From Loripinus fragilis (lineage: Eukaryota; Mollusca; Bivalvia; Lucinida; Lucinidae): 64,000 nucleotides of DNA. The stretch lies in the NCBI GenBank assembly GCA_964019695.1, contig OZ026522.1, positions 63,077,811 through 63,141,810 on the forward strand. The letters run 5' to 3'. Position numbers and translations under genes: made by a program. Shown one piece after another: positions 1 through 13,300 of this stretch (positions within the stretch are counted from its first letter, which is position 1; each line of letters opens with the position of its first letter). Under the pieces are notes generated by a model. It did no database searches. It had not been told where the DNA came from and worked only from the letters and a program-made list of their open reading frames with translations.

Positions 1-1319
1 GAGAAAGCCTTATCACCGTTTTGCATACTTGTGTCTCCATAAGGTTAATATGTATTAGTATGCCAAATTTGAATAAAATATACCATGCAGTTCAAGAGTT
101 ATGAGTATTTTCACTAAAAAACCTTGACAAACCAAAATGATGCTCGACAAACCCTTGCCACCATTTTGCATATCAGGGTGGCTTGACAATATTAAAATAA
201 ATAAGTATGCAAAATTTTATTCAAATATCTCATAAGGTTCAATAATTATAATGAGGATTTTCACTAATTTACCACAACAGTCTAATCAATTGCTCAGCAA
301 ACCCATAGTTTACGTAACGCTTGATTTATGACATATCATTGTGATAAATGATCAATGTTATAGAAATTTATCATGTAGTGATGTTTTTTGCAGTATTTCA
401 GTCTCTTGCAACACTTCAATTAATGCATTAAAAAAATGTAGAATCAGTACCATATAATTTGATACAATGTATGTAGTTGTTAGGTTATATGCAAAAGGGG
501 AAATGTAATAAGATGACCTTATCAAACAGATGGAAAACCGATTTGCATTTCTGCTCAAAATATAGACTGTGGCTATGTATAATCTCAACAATTATCTACA
601 CTTTGCTTAAGACGAAAATATGGAAAATAATAGTGCCCACAGAAATTTGTAAAATATAATGCTAATCAGAAAGCATAATGCGCAAGAGAAATACTTAGAC
701 TATAATAATATGTTCTGCAAAATAAAAATTTGATTGTAATTGTTTTAATCTCATTGATTTGATCACATGATACACACACACTACACATCAGTTGAATAAA
801 CCAGATATATCTGAGTATCCAAATACCAATATTGCTGTAATTGATGTTGGTATGGTTTCACACTCATTTTAACTGTATAATTTGATGCTTTATAGCAGTT
901 TACAGTTTTAAAGTATTGTATTTTTATTCTGCCAGAATCAGTATATATGTTTTAGGCAAGAAATGAAACTTTCATTGGTAATCCTTAATTCTTTTTTCCA
1001 AACCAAATATATAGCAGAGTTTCTTGTAGATATTTATAACGTTAATCAACCCTTTCAATACTACTGTATATACCTAAAAGTAGGTATGTATAAAAAGTGT
1101 AGATCAAGATGAGATGGCTCATATGAGCCATCGTATCTGGATCTTTACTGTTTGCTACTCATTTTGCATTTTTACTCAATCTCGAATTTCGCATTTGTAT
1201 CAGGATTTTTATAACATAATGGACTCTTCTACAATCTAAAATGGAAGAGTTTACCTCTAGTGATAAAAGGGTTGAGATATATTTTAAAAAATGATTATAT
1301 TGTGTTATTTATGTTTCAG
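1..1319 (+). other. Upstream intron (partial)
   Basis: AT-rich, with no exon resembling the FAD domain visible on either strand. The end of the intron holds the small inverted-repeat element at 1046-1275. Short ORFs here have no recognisable similarity. Confidence 0.6.
1046..1275. mobile_element. Short TIR element (MITE-like) with internal 20-bp palindrome
   Basis: Ends TCAACCCTTT and AAAGGGTTGA are perfect 10-bp inverted repeats, 230 bp apart. Inside is the perfect palindrome GATGGCTCATATGAGCCATC (1113-1132). Internal text near 1133-1150 resembles the piggyBac-like MITE at 62745-62967. No clear target duplication is seen. Confidence 0.5.
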
Positions 1320-1386
1320 CACAGGGCAAAACGGACAGAAGCTTATCTGGTTGGCAAACAGCTATCTGCCCCGCAAACTCTTACAG
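1320..1386 (+). CDS. Exon 1 in window: end of FAD domain
   Basis: Acceptor tttcag/CACAGG and donor ACAG/gtaaat. It reads [19 protein letters not shown], followed by TLT and one base of a split Gly codon. The RTEAYLVGK motif is the conserved TE-x-FL-GK helix late in the FAD domain of XDH/AO enzymes. No exon is recognisable upstream in the window, so the preceding intron is at least 1.3 kb. Confidence 0.88.
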
Positions 1387-4300
1387 GTAAATGGTCTGCA
1401 TATCAAATCAGGATCTTTTCTTACTAATCAGTGTATCTTTGAATTCAAAATAAACCACACAGTCAACATTGAACTATACGTTATCCATTTATGAAAACAA
1501 ATTACATGTCTACAGATGATAGTTTTCTTTTATTAATTTCTAGGAGCCATGGGGATTTTACAAACTGAGCTTGTTCCTAGCAATGACATCAGACTTCCAA
1601 GTCCAGCTTATAGAAAGATGGTTGCCTGTGCTCTTGTATATAAGGTATGTATAGTTGGATATTTTTAAATTTACCTCTGACCAGTTTATGCCAGGTCGGA
1701 TTTTTCAAAGTTAAGTTGTCAAATTGCTGTTGGCATGTTGTATTTTTTCCATCTTTATATATGCCAATTTGTCCATCATAATCTTTATAACTCCAACATC
1801 TTTGGAACCCTGCATGCTAGCGTCCTGAAATTTCATATGTTGATTTCTGATGAATAAGTAGTAACGCCATTTTTATTTTCTTGTTTGCTTTGTCCAAGTA
1901 ATACTGGTTTGATCAAAATACTTAATAATCTTGCAATTTATCTAAAAAGTAAACAAAATAGATTCTTGTTATTTATCATACTGGCTTCTGGCTGAGCACT
2001 AGAGATGGTTTGATTCCATAGATATATGAAGGAGTTATGCCCATTTTAATACTTGGTATTTTAAAGCTTTATGTTGTATAATAAAGAATTTTATCTGGCA
2101 GGAAGTCATTCAGAAGTTTGAAAAAATCTGATAGAGAATCATATGCCTTGTTTATTGCAACCAAACGTTAATAGCACAGTGTTTGTCATTGTGTGCACTC
2201 AGAAATCAATGTGTGAAAGGTCCAGGTACATGTGTAATTCCGTTGCAATCTTGTATAGTTTGGGATTTAGTCAACATAGGTAGAAACTCAAAATATGAAA
2301 CATGATGTAATACACTTTTTGTGATATTTAAGTGAGTTCTTAAAGGATCTCAAACAGTCTAAATAATGAATTGTCCTAAAACATGGCAAAATTAAATCAA
2401 AGAAGCAGATGAAGGTTTTGGTTCAGTTTTCAAATTATCCCCAAAAGGGATTTTCTTATTAGACAAGTACTGATTGAAAAATATAGGTTGATAACATTGT
2501 TTCTGCTATTTAACTTAAAGGAAACAGGTACATGTTTTTAGATGTATCCCCCTTGATCAAGCAAATCCTGTTCATACAAATGTAGCTTTGCATTTAATAT
2601 AATGTATAAATGGCATGGAAATGCTGTCAAAATGCTCAAAAACAAATAACTATTTTAAAACGCTCATCAAGTCACTAATTTTGCACTAACCTGTAGCTTA
2701 ATATCCCTTTACAATGGTATGTATACAATAAGTAGTAACGTGTTATAATACATCTCATGGTCAGGTTAGATTGAATGATCTATAGACTGAACATATATAA
2801 TCCATATGTAAGACATTTACAGACAACAGTCAAAATGTATGGTCAAGATAATTATTAACCAAAACTGTTGAAACATTATATACCAAATTTTATGCAAACA
2901 CAACCTGTCAGTCTCAAGTTTTATGCTGCAAACATTATATTGTCATTATTCTGATGTATACATAACAAACCCTTGGCTTTCTGCAAAGCAAATTTTGTCA
3001 CAAAAAATGTCCTTCCCCATAAAATCTAAGATTGTGGCATGTACATGCAATGCTTTCCAAGTATACTGTAATTCAGAAATTTGCATGAAAATTTCATCTT
3101 CGTGAATAGCGTTAAAACATATTTACCACATTAAAATTCGTGACTATGGCATGATTTACCTACATCAGTAAGCAACAGTGATTTTGCCATTTCAAGAGGG
3201 TTCTATTTTCAAATTCCTCCTCATTCACAAAAATAAAACGCTCACGAAAAAATCTGAATTTGCATCAGTTAACTTTTTTAGTACAGCCTTTTGTATCATT
3301 TATATGAGTTTTAATATAATTCACTGCATACTTGGTCTAGAAAACAAATCTATAAAATCTATAATACTAGGCACACTATACTTGTTTATTAACTCTGTGT
3401 ATTTTAATGACACTTGCTACTAAATACTTCCCACATTAAAATCTTTTAAAAACTTTGCCTACAGTTTGTTTTATGCATGGACTGTCAATTAAAGAAAAAA
3501 AAGGATATGTTACCATGCTCAATTTTTCATAATTTTACATGGAAGTTTTCAGCATTGGACCAATTTTCTAAATATAACCTAATTCCTTAATATTAAGCTA
3601 AAACAGTTGTGATCGTCATCCAGCTTTATTTTAATTTTAATTATTGCTCATGACCTCAAGCTTTCAACAAAATGTAAAAACATATTTGTTTTGCCAGGCC
3701 GTGTCAAGATACTGCATGATATATTGATATATATATTTGTAATTGCCCCCCAAAAAGGATTTCGATTTTATAGTAAATTATATTAAAAAATCTGACATTA
3801 AAAATCTTATTTTTTTTGTTTTTATTTCATGGACTATCATTTGACATTTTTAAAAGGAAAATAAATCGGGGGTCACCAGACTAATTATCTTTCAGGAGTG
3901 CCAAATTTAACCAACCCCCACAATTTTCAAAAATGATTCAATATAAAACGTTAAAGGAGACCAGAAATGAACTTGATTGTTTTATAATGAGATGAATATC
4001 AAATAATAATTACTTTTGCTGAAAATCCCATCTCTTTACAATGTCTAGAAAGGAATTAATCACCGTGTCACATCACGGTATTTATTGCCTCTGTTAAAAA
4101 AAGCGGAAAACTCTGGATAGCTGGGAGAAAAGCTCTGACATCATCGAAGACACAGGTGATCTGACCTAATAGCACTTCTATAGCCTCAAAAATAGTAAGT
4201 GAGTATGATCAGGAATACCACAATCACAAACTGCAGACAACCCCGTGGCACCGCGAGGAAGAGCCCCTCAACCATCACAAGACACCAGGAAGACAAATTA

Positions 4301-7300
4301 AGCAAAGCAATCAGCTCTCTCTTCCCCATCAAGATACAAAACCAAAAGCTAATAATGGATTAAGTTGAACAAAAACTTGTAGCACCAGATGGAAGTTTTA
4401 ATGTTGATATTCACATCTATATGGTAGATCCTGATAAGCTTACACATTATTATCTTTCATCAGATTAATACAGGGGATTTTTGCATGCTTTTTGTCGTCT
4501 GCTAATTTTCTCTAAACCTTTTTATTAGGACAAATATTCGAGGAACATCTTCAGATTGACAAACATTGGATCTATACCAGGACTGATGTTCTCTCAGTCC
4601 TGATATTCTCTCAGTCCTTATCTGGGTCCAAATGTTCTCCATCAGCAGACGACATCCCGAGTAGGCAAAGAGATAATTGAAATATCAGATACCAACAAAC
4701 TCTAGATTATAGCAGTACATATATATATATTTAGTTTTACATAAGTTACACTCCATATCTGTGAAAGTGGTCTAAGGGTTCACTCATATGAACAGTCTCA
4801 TTGTGTGTGCAATAAAGAAAATACTGATCTTACCTATATAAACAATTCATTTTCAATCAACAGTTTCATAGGTGAAATGGAATACATCTGTAGGCGCTTA
4901 CACACATTAGCAATCTCACTATATCTATGTTTGCAAGCAAAATAATTAAAATAGGAATACTGAAGACTAATTTCATTCATTGGTAACAAATAATAGCATG
5001 TAATTAAGATTAGATGATAAGTCAACCTCTCTGTGAATTTCATAGTTCGCAAGTTATGCGAAATAAAAACAAAAAAAATCCTGATGATAATACTCATATA
5101 CCCAGGCTAATTATTATCTGTAATTATTTAAATGCACCTACTATAGCCCATTCAGTATACCACATCGATAATATGGTGAATACTGCATATACAAGCAGAG
5201 AAGACAAGCGTGTTGCCGACACTTTGTTGCTCGAGCAAAGTGGTAAAATACAAAAAGTGCATTCCATACTTATTTCATCAACATGTCTGTGAAAATCCAA
5301 TGGACTGAAAAGAGACTGAGTAAAAGGGTGCAAAAGAATGAGGCATCTCATTGCGATCTACATTGTTTGCTAGTATAAATAAAAAATATCACACAATGGA
5401 CTATTTTTAGTTGTTTTTTTCTTCATGATTTTCATCATTTGCGGATATTCTTCCAAGATTAACTTTTTCAGACTTTTTTGGATTCAGATCAGGTGGAAAA
5501 TTTCATAGGGTGTGATCCTTTTCCAAACTGTTTGCAAGGTTATAAACAGAGGACACTACCAAACGAAAGCACAATAAATGTATCAATCTAAGTGGAAATG
5601 TATGATTGGTATCAAGCACTTTTAAAACTAAGCCACCGCATACCAAAACCAGTATCAGGTGGACCAATTGAACATAATACATATACATGACATATATGTA
5701 GGGACATATCTAAGAGTTTTATTACAGGTACCTATGCACTGGTATATGCATCTTGTAGCGAGAAGAACTGTGCTCAGCAATAGAGACTAGCTAAAATTCT
5801 GAAAATTTGCATATGACAAGTTTAGTTTTCATACTTTCCAATGATTAACTAATAAAGGCATTGATCAGTCTGTAAAGTAGCACAGGCTGGTCTGCTTCTT
5901 CGTAGTTTATGTGCAACAAAATCAGCTTTTTCGTGTCATCGCCTATATGGTGTAAATGGAAACTATTTAATCACTTAATCCACAAACATTAGACAATCAA
6001 AAGCACAGTGTATATATCATGTAAATGCACTGTAGCTGACAGCTAGCTCTACCTGTGTGGCTTCTATTAAGTAGTACCTGAGAATACAGGCGGAAATTAT
6101 CCGAAAAGGTTAAGTCATGTCATTTATTGAATTTACAAGCAAGAGCAGATGTTTTCTGAAATTCTTCCACTTGTAATAGGTGTGGAATGATAAATAGATT
6201 AAAGACAATAAGTATGAAATCTACTTCTGGTGTAATTTTTGTCATTTATATAAATCCATATTACTTGTATGAAGCAATTTTGGTAATTTTGCATTGCAAA
6301 GCGAAAAAAGAAAAAGACAAAAACAATTTGTAATAAGTGTCCACCTGGGAATCTACCATGGTATTCTGGTTCAAAGTCTGACACGCTTACCACTGGGCCA
6401 CGATGTCAAGTCTTATGCTGCTTGACATAACAGTACATATAGGACAGACATTCTGAGCATCGGCCATATGTATTAGCATACAGGGAAAAAACTTCAAAAT
6501 GTTTTACATTGTTGATGTCGCCTTTTCTATTTATCTGTATTTGGTACTGAGATGATCAGTTCTGATGAAGGGTCAATAGATATATCAGACACATTTTATT
6601 TACTTTCGTCTGTCAAGAAAATGTGGAAATAACCATCTGACATAAAATTATCTGAAACCGTATTGATCCAAAATTTGTAAATGGACAGAAAGACAGGACC
6701 CAGACAACTTTTCCTGTTTTTCGACACAGGAATGGTGCCCATGGGAATTACCCGAAATGGCTCTAAAATGCGTTCATATTGTCGCTTAAGATTTACCATA
6801 CACTCACTTACGAGTAGGTATCTAGATAATGTTGTTTACAATATATAAGACCCCTCCAATGAATGCAGCTTCATGTGCAAGGAAAGAGAAAGCACAATAC
6901 CAATTTGCCAATCTTTGTTAACTCTTAAAAGTACAGATTTGCTTAAATGTATTTTTCCCAATTAAGTAACAGTTACTACTTCGCCAGACAAGAAAAGGAA
7001 GGAAGAAAGCAAAGATCAGGAATCGATACGATCAAATACCACCCTTGAACTAGCACACCATATGGGAAAGTGACAAATCTCAAGAAAACACCATAAACAA
7101 GATAGCCGAGAGGTCAGCCCTTTCCCAGCAGGTGACTGCAAGGCTGCAAGGAGTAGACAAAACAGTATTACAGACAAACATGAAATACAAATATAAAAAA
7201 GGATCCACAAAAGAAGCACCACCTTGGAACAGTCGTGGAATGCTTATTTAGAAGCTGTTGATAAACCGTTGTGTTTTTAGCAAATGCATTACTCTTTGAT

Positions 7301-10300
7301 TTAGTTTGGGTTTTGCACTCATAGAATTAAGAAAACTCAATTATTCAGTATGGTTTTGCTAACCCATTTATTCTGTTGTTCAGCCAGTATAAACGTACTT
7401 TCACATGCATGTTTGTAATGTTTCAGTACTTCTTGCAAGTATTGGGAAATACTGCAGGAACAAGGTACAGAAGTGGAAGAACAGTGCTACATGATGTACG
7501 ACCATTATCTTCAGGAACTCAGACATATGATACTAAACATATTGAATGGCCACTGACGCAGCCTCTGAAAAAGCTTGAGGCAGACATCCAGGTAATTATA
7601 TTTGGTTCAACTAATACAATACAATCATCCATACAATCAGCAATTTTTTAGAAAGTGATTTACTATATTCAACCTAATAAGTGCACATATTCTGAGGTTT
7701 GTGATTTATTGTTTTATGTACCTCCCATTGTTTGTGAGGGTTTTATGTTGGTTTTTATTTTGGTATGCATAATTTTATGTCCTTTCTAGTTTTGGAATCA
7801 TCTTGACGAGGAAGAGAGAGCTGGTTGTTTGTTTTTATTGTCTTTTTGATGTTTTGTTACTGTAAATGTCATGTAGCTCTTCCTCCTGGTGCCGGGGGCT
7901 AGTTTGCAATTTGTGATTGTGGTATTTCCTGATCATACTCCTTTACTTTTTTATATTCTGAGTTCCTATTGCGTCGTAAATCTCTATTAACTTCTGATTC
8001 ACAACCATCGGAATGGTACAAATTTATCATTACAATAGAATTATCATGCAAATGATACAAGTGTGGATCCTGATGCTGGTTCTGGTCCGGGTCTACATGG
8101 TTTTCAAAACATAATATAGCAGTTTATAGAAGCTTTATTCAACTACCATGTCTACCATGAATGCAGAATGCTTTGGTCGTAGCAAACTATTAAATGTTAA
8201 ATTCATTACAGTGCTTTCTTCAGGTCTTTTCTCTGTATACATATAATTATCTAAAAACTGTTAACACGAATAAGCCTGTCATTTTATCATTTCTTTTCCT
8301 TATTCCAAAATTTAGTGAGAATGACCAGAAAACACTACAAGCATACACTGCAGATGAACCAAGGGCACCGCAAGGAAAAGCCACATAACACTGACAGAAA
8401 CAATTTAAGTAAAGTCTTTCCTATCAAGGTGATTGCACAACTAGAAAAAAACGCTTTACTGTAGTCAGATAGCTGCATCTACTTTACATTACCTATCATT
8501 TTTTATTTGTGCACAGAGGATCATACATGAATGTTCCTATATTATAAGCTGGAGAAAAGAGATAAAATGCTTTCTTGCTAAGTATTTTATCGCTTTTTCG
8601 CAACGAAGTGAATAAATTCAATAGTGCAGGAGCACGAAAATTAAATAATTTTTATCATATGACATTAAATTATTTTAAACTAGAACGCGCAGCCGATGGG
8701 GCGCCATCGCAAATCCCCTAAAGTTTTTGACCACAGCACCAAGAAGTCACACCACTGGGGCATGACCCATGCAAGAGAATGAACATTATGTTCAATATGT
8801 TTTCTATCTTCTGTTTGAGAGAACACACACAAAGTTTGGCATAAAAAAACTAAATTTAATGATATTTGAGCTTTTGACCTCACCCCAAGGTCACCAGTTT
8901 GACCCTAGAATACTTGCATTCTGTTCTGCTCGTCATCCCTGTCGATTTGATATGCCACATGACCATGTTTGAAAACACTTTTTTGACCCCTTAGGCACCC
9001 CAGCGCCCCAGTCCAACCATGGGGCATGACCCAGGTGAAAAAATGAAAATCCTGTCTGATGTGTTTTGTATGTTTCATTTGTGAGAACACACACAAAGTT
9101 TGGTATAAATATCTTTGAAACTGACCCCTTTGGCACCCCAGTCCACCCCTGGGGCATGACCCAGGTGACAAAATGAAAATCCTGTCTGATATGTTTCGTA
9201 TGTTTCATTTGTTAGAACACACACAAAGTTTTGTATAAAAATCTTTGGAAATTAGATAGTTACTGAAGTGTAATGGTATTTGACCTTTTGACCTCATCCT
9301 GAGGTCACCATATTTACTGGTATTCTGTTCTGCTTGTCGTCTCCGTCGATTTGATATGCCACATGACCATGTTTGAAAACCCCTTGTGCACCCCAGCGCA
9401 CAAAGTCCCACCCCTGGGACATTTGTTTGATTGCTTTTATTCTTTACGTCCCATCAACAATCTTTCAGCTATATAGGGATGGGTATTCCTGGGTTTAACC
9501 AGTACTAAGCTAGAATTAATATGCTTGCTCAAGGACACAACACATTGACGCCGTTGAGGCTACAACCCACGGCCCCTCTGTCTTGAGTCAAGCGCTCTAC
9601 CACTGAGCCGCTGCGCTCTCGACCCTGGGACATGACCAAGGCGATGGAATGAAAATCCTGCCTGATATGTTTTGTATCTTTCATTTGTGAGAACACACAA
9701 AACGTCTGGTATAAAAATCTTTGAAATTGACTTTGTGATTGAAATTAAATGTTATTTGACCTTTTGACCCCTCCTAGGGGGCGGGGCCAAAAAGTTGCCA
9801 GTGCACACCCCATTCATGTGAGTAACTCACACATGAAATTCGGTCAAAATTCGTCCAATGGTTTAGGAGGAGATAACATAATGGACAGATGGAAGGACAG
9901 ACGTAGGAGTCAATTACAATACCCTCTTTGCATTTTTTCAAAAAGCGTGGGTATAATCACATGCTTAGCTTGAAAACGTTAAAATTTTATCATTATGTAC
10001 GCAACGTTGTTATTGACATCATTAAATAAAGTTTATTGATTTTGATACATGGCTTTATATCACACAAGACCATGCTGTTATAAAAACACAAATTTAGTTC
10101 AGGTTGCGTGGAGGCCTCCTAACTAATAGTGTAGGCCGCTGTGTAATCCCGTGGGAATTTTTGGGTAAAAGTGTCAAACATACATTTTCTTGTAGAAAAA
10201 TGTATTTTGTTTAAGAAAAATGATGTTTCCAATTTTATCTTGCCGTTTTAACGTCATGGTGACGTCACAAAGTTTAAGAAAAAAGATGTTTCCAATTTTG

Positions 10301-13300
10301 TCTTGCCGTTTTAACGTCATGGTGACGTCACAAAGTGATGTACCCATTTTTGGCTTATTTAGGGCTTGAAAATTGAGCACTATGAATTCCAGGTGGCGCA
10401 AACATGTACTGTTTGATCAGCTATAGTAATATTACTGGCGATATATTGTATTTGGAGTATAGACTCTGATTCAGAATTTTAAAGAGGTTACTTTAACTTC
10501 AAAATGATGTTAACAGAGGAACAAATGACGTCAGTATCAAAATGAAAAAGTATGTTATAGTTAAAGCTTAAATGACATTAGATTACAATATGCTAATAGA
10601 CCCTCCTCTCCCACTTCTGGAATATTGTACACTATGCTTTACTGTAACTACAAAATGACACAGGTTAGCTCTCTGACCTGTAACAGCCATGTTAACTACG
10701 ATACTCTATTGTAATTTCAAATCATATTGTGCAAATATAAAATTATATCTAATTCTTATTTATCGACATGCTGATTGCCTTAAAATCATTTATTAAATGT
10801 CAGCAAACAGCAAGTATGCGTTTGAACAATACATTTCTATAAAATGACAGTTATATATGTTACTTACTTAAAATGTATTACTACTTAATGTAGTACTATC
10901 ACTAATCCATAGGCTGCCAAAATACCCCTGAGGGAGAGTTTTGTATACTACATCTTTCTCAAACCAAAATATATAAGCCACAGAATAATGTATATTAACT
11001 CTGTAGCGGTTACAGAGTTACTTCGTTACCCTGAAATAATAGGAATTCCTATTAAATTGTTCCTTATTCCTACGTGACAATATAAGCTTAGACTCTTAAT
11101 TGTATTCAACTGACTAGCAGTATGATTCTATCAAATAAAAGACCTGTTATTACTGTTATGTACTTTACTTTCTTTTAAATGCATTATGTTAAAGCAAAAA
11201 CAACAATTTATGAGTTTACACTGCTAGTGGTTTATTTACTGTCATTTAACTGCCAGTAATTGCCATTACCTGAAATATCAACAAAGCATTGATAATAAGG
11301 TAAGACATGTTAGCCTAAATCACATAAAACGTCATTTCAATTCCGTGTATTTTTATCAAATTTATAAACAGCATTTTAGATGCTGCTTATTTTATGATCC
11401 ATTAATGTTTCTTTAATGCAAACATGATATCTTTATCTCACTGACACTCGTGTATTTGCTTCATTTTACGCATGAAATGATATAAAAAAAAGACGCTTTT
11501 CTTCACTGACTAAACCTCATTTTAGATGACACAATAATATTAAGCATGAAGTAGCTTTAAGTTAGTAATATCTATCACACTTTTTGTAACCCTACTATTG
11601 ATTACACCAACTGTATTGATAAAGACAAAAACTTACTCAAAATTCGTTAAAAAAGTAAGTTATTTCAGACTTAGATCTAAATCGTGACCTTTATCCTTGT
11701 CTTTTGAAACAATAAACTGAAGGGTTGTGGAAACTTAACGACAATTTCCCAACATACGAGTATGACACACACCAAGCCTATTCCTATGGTTATAATCGCT
11801 TTTATATCTGAAGAAGGATGTCTAGTTTGGTGAAGTAAGAATACCATTTATGTTGGTATAATGCATTACAAGAGCAGTTTAAGGAGCATATTACACTTAT
11901 CTTCAATTCTGTCTGATTCTAAAATTTTGTGAAGCATTGAACAGACAGCATTTGTTCTAATGGTTCATGATAGTCATACATTCGAAAGAAAATGGTTTAT
12001 CACCTAGAAAAGCTCCCTGGCAATATAAGTATAGCATATATACTGTAGCCATTGCTATATTAATGGACCCAAATAAAGTATTGGTTAAATTTGTTTTGCA
12101 TAATTCTATCAATTAAATTTAGTCTTGAAGTTGATTTTTTTTTCTTCAGATAACATCATTTTGATATTTAACCAATCAAATGTGAACATTACGATAAATA
12201 CAAAAATAGATCCAATTCCTTCTTTGCATATTTCATATCAAACAAAATAGATTAACAGTAGTAATGGAAGGAATAATTAAAAGGATTTAGCCCATTTGAT
12301 TTTGGTACTTTGCAAGTGAGTCTATCATTAGCTACTCAGTAGAGTGTCTTCTTAATGCTGATAATAGCTAGATCAGTTAACATTTTTGCGTGCTTCTTTT
12401 GAATCTATATCCTGGTGAGTTTACAGCTTATTCAAATGTTTGATACACATATAACTCTTTATTATTCCATTTATCATTTTTACAATGTTCCTGTAATATT
12501 TTGTCAAAGTCACAGTCAGTTCAGGTATGTAAGCATGTATTGCTAAAACTAAGTGAGAGCTTATACTTGCACTTTCTTATTAAATATTTCACTTTTCTAT
12601 CCAGCATTCTAAAAGAGCATTGTAAATTCTTTTTTACAATAACTTGAATGTCACCTGATCAAATTTGGCTGGACATAATTTGGGCTGATAAAATTTATAT
12701 TTAAATTGGTATTGAAATAACAATTGACCTTTAACTAGTTTCCTTGAATATGGTCATATCTAATGTTATCATTGCCTTAGAGTAAAACTCACCACTATTT
12801 TCCCATTATTGGTTGAGCAAGTGACCAGAAGTACTAAGTTGATGTGATTGACAGTTTCGTTAATTAAACAACGAAAGCTATGTTGAATATAAACTTGAAT
12901 TAATTTAAAAGCTTCAGTAATGCCTTATCATCTGCATACGCAACTAGATGCCAGGATACAAATTGATTTGGTGACAGGCTCTTTAAACAATAACTGATTA
13001 CAGGCAGTTATAATGCATACCTCCCTCAAAACATTTAGTAACTGGAACATATTCGATGGCGCGCCATCGCAAATCCCCACGCTCTCGAAGAAATCTAATG
13101 GTAATTGACACTTTGACCCCATCCCAAGGTCACCAGTTTGATCGTAGGTTAAAATTTTTCAGTGTATCCTGGTCTACTGCTCATCCCCGTTAATTTGATA
13201 TGCACATGACCATGTTCAGAAAATTAAATTTTTGACCCCTCGGGCAGGGACCCAAAAAATTGTGTGGGTGCAAATGCAATTCATGTGAGTAACTAACACA

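Larger units (their letters stand above)
1645..7426 (+). other. Intron 2
   Basis: A 5.8-kb intron with no coding region. It contains the MITE D relic (3063-3285), a repeat A fragment (4198-4345), a possible SINE head (6290-6405) and a repeat B copy (6990-7245). I see nothing recognisable in 1645-3060, 3290-4190 or 4350-6280 beyond AT-rich sequence. Confidence 0.6.

Noticed and set aside
8680..9411. Overlapping - strand ORFs with repeated peptide text ([11 protein letters not shown])
   Set aside because: They are translations of the tandem units of repeat G; the same peptide appears in two frames, as expected for noncoding tandem DNA.
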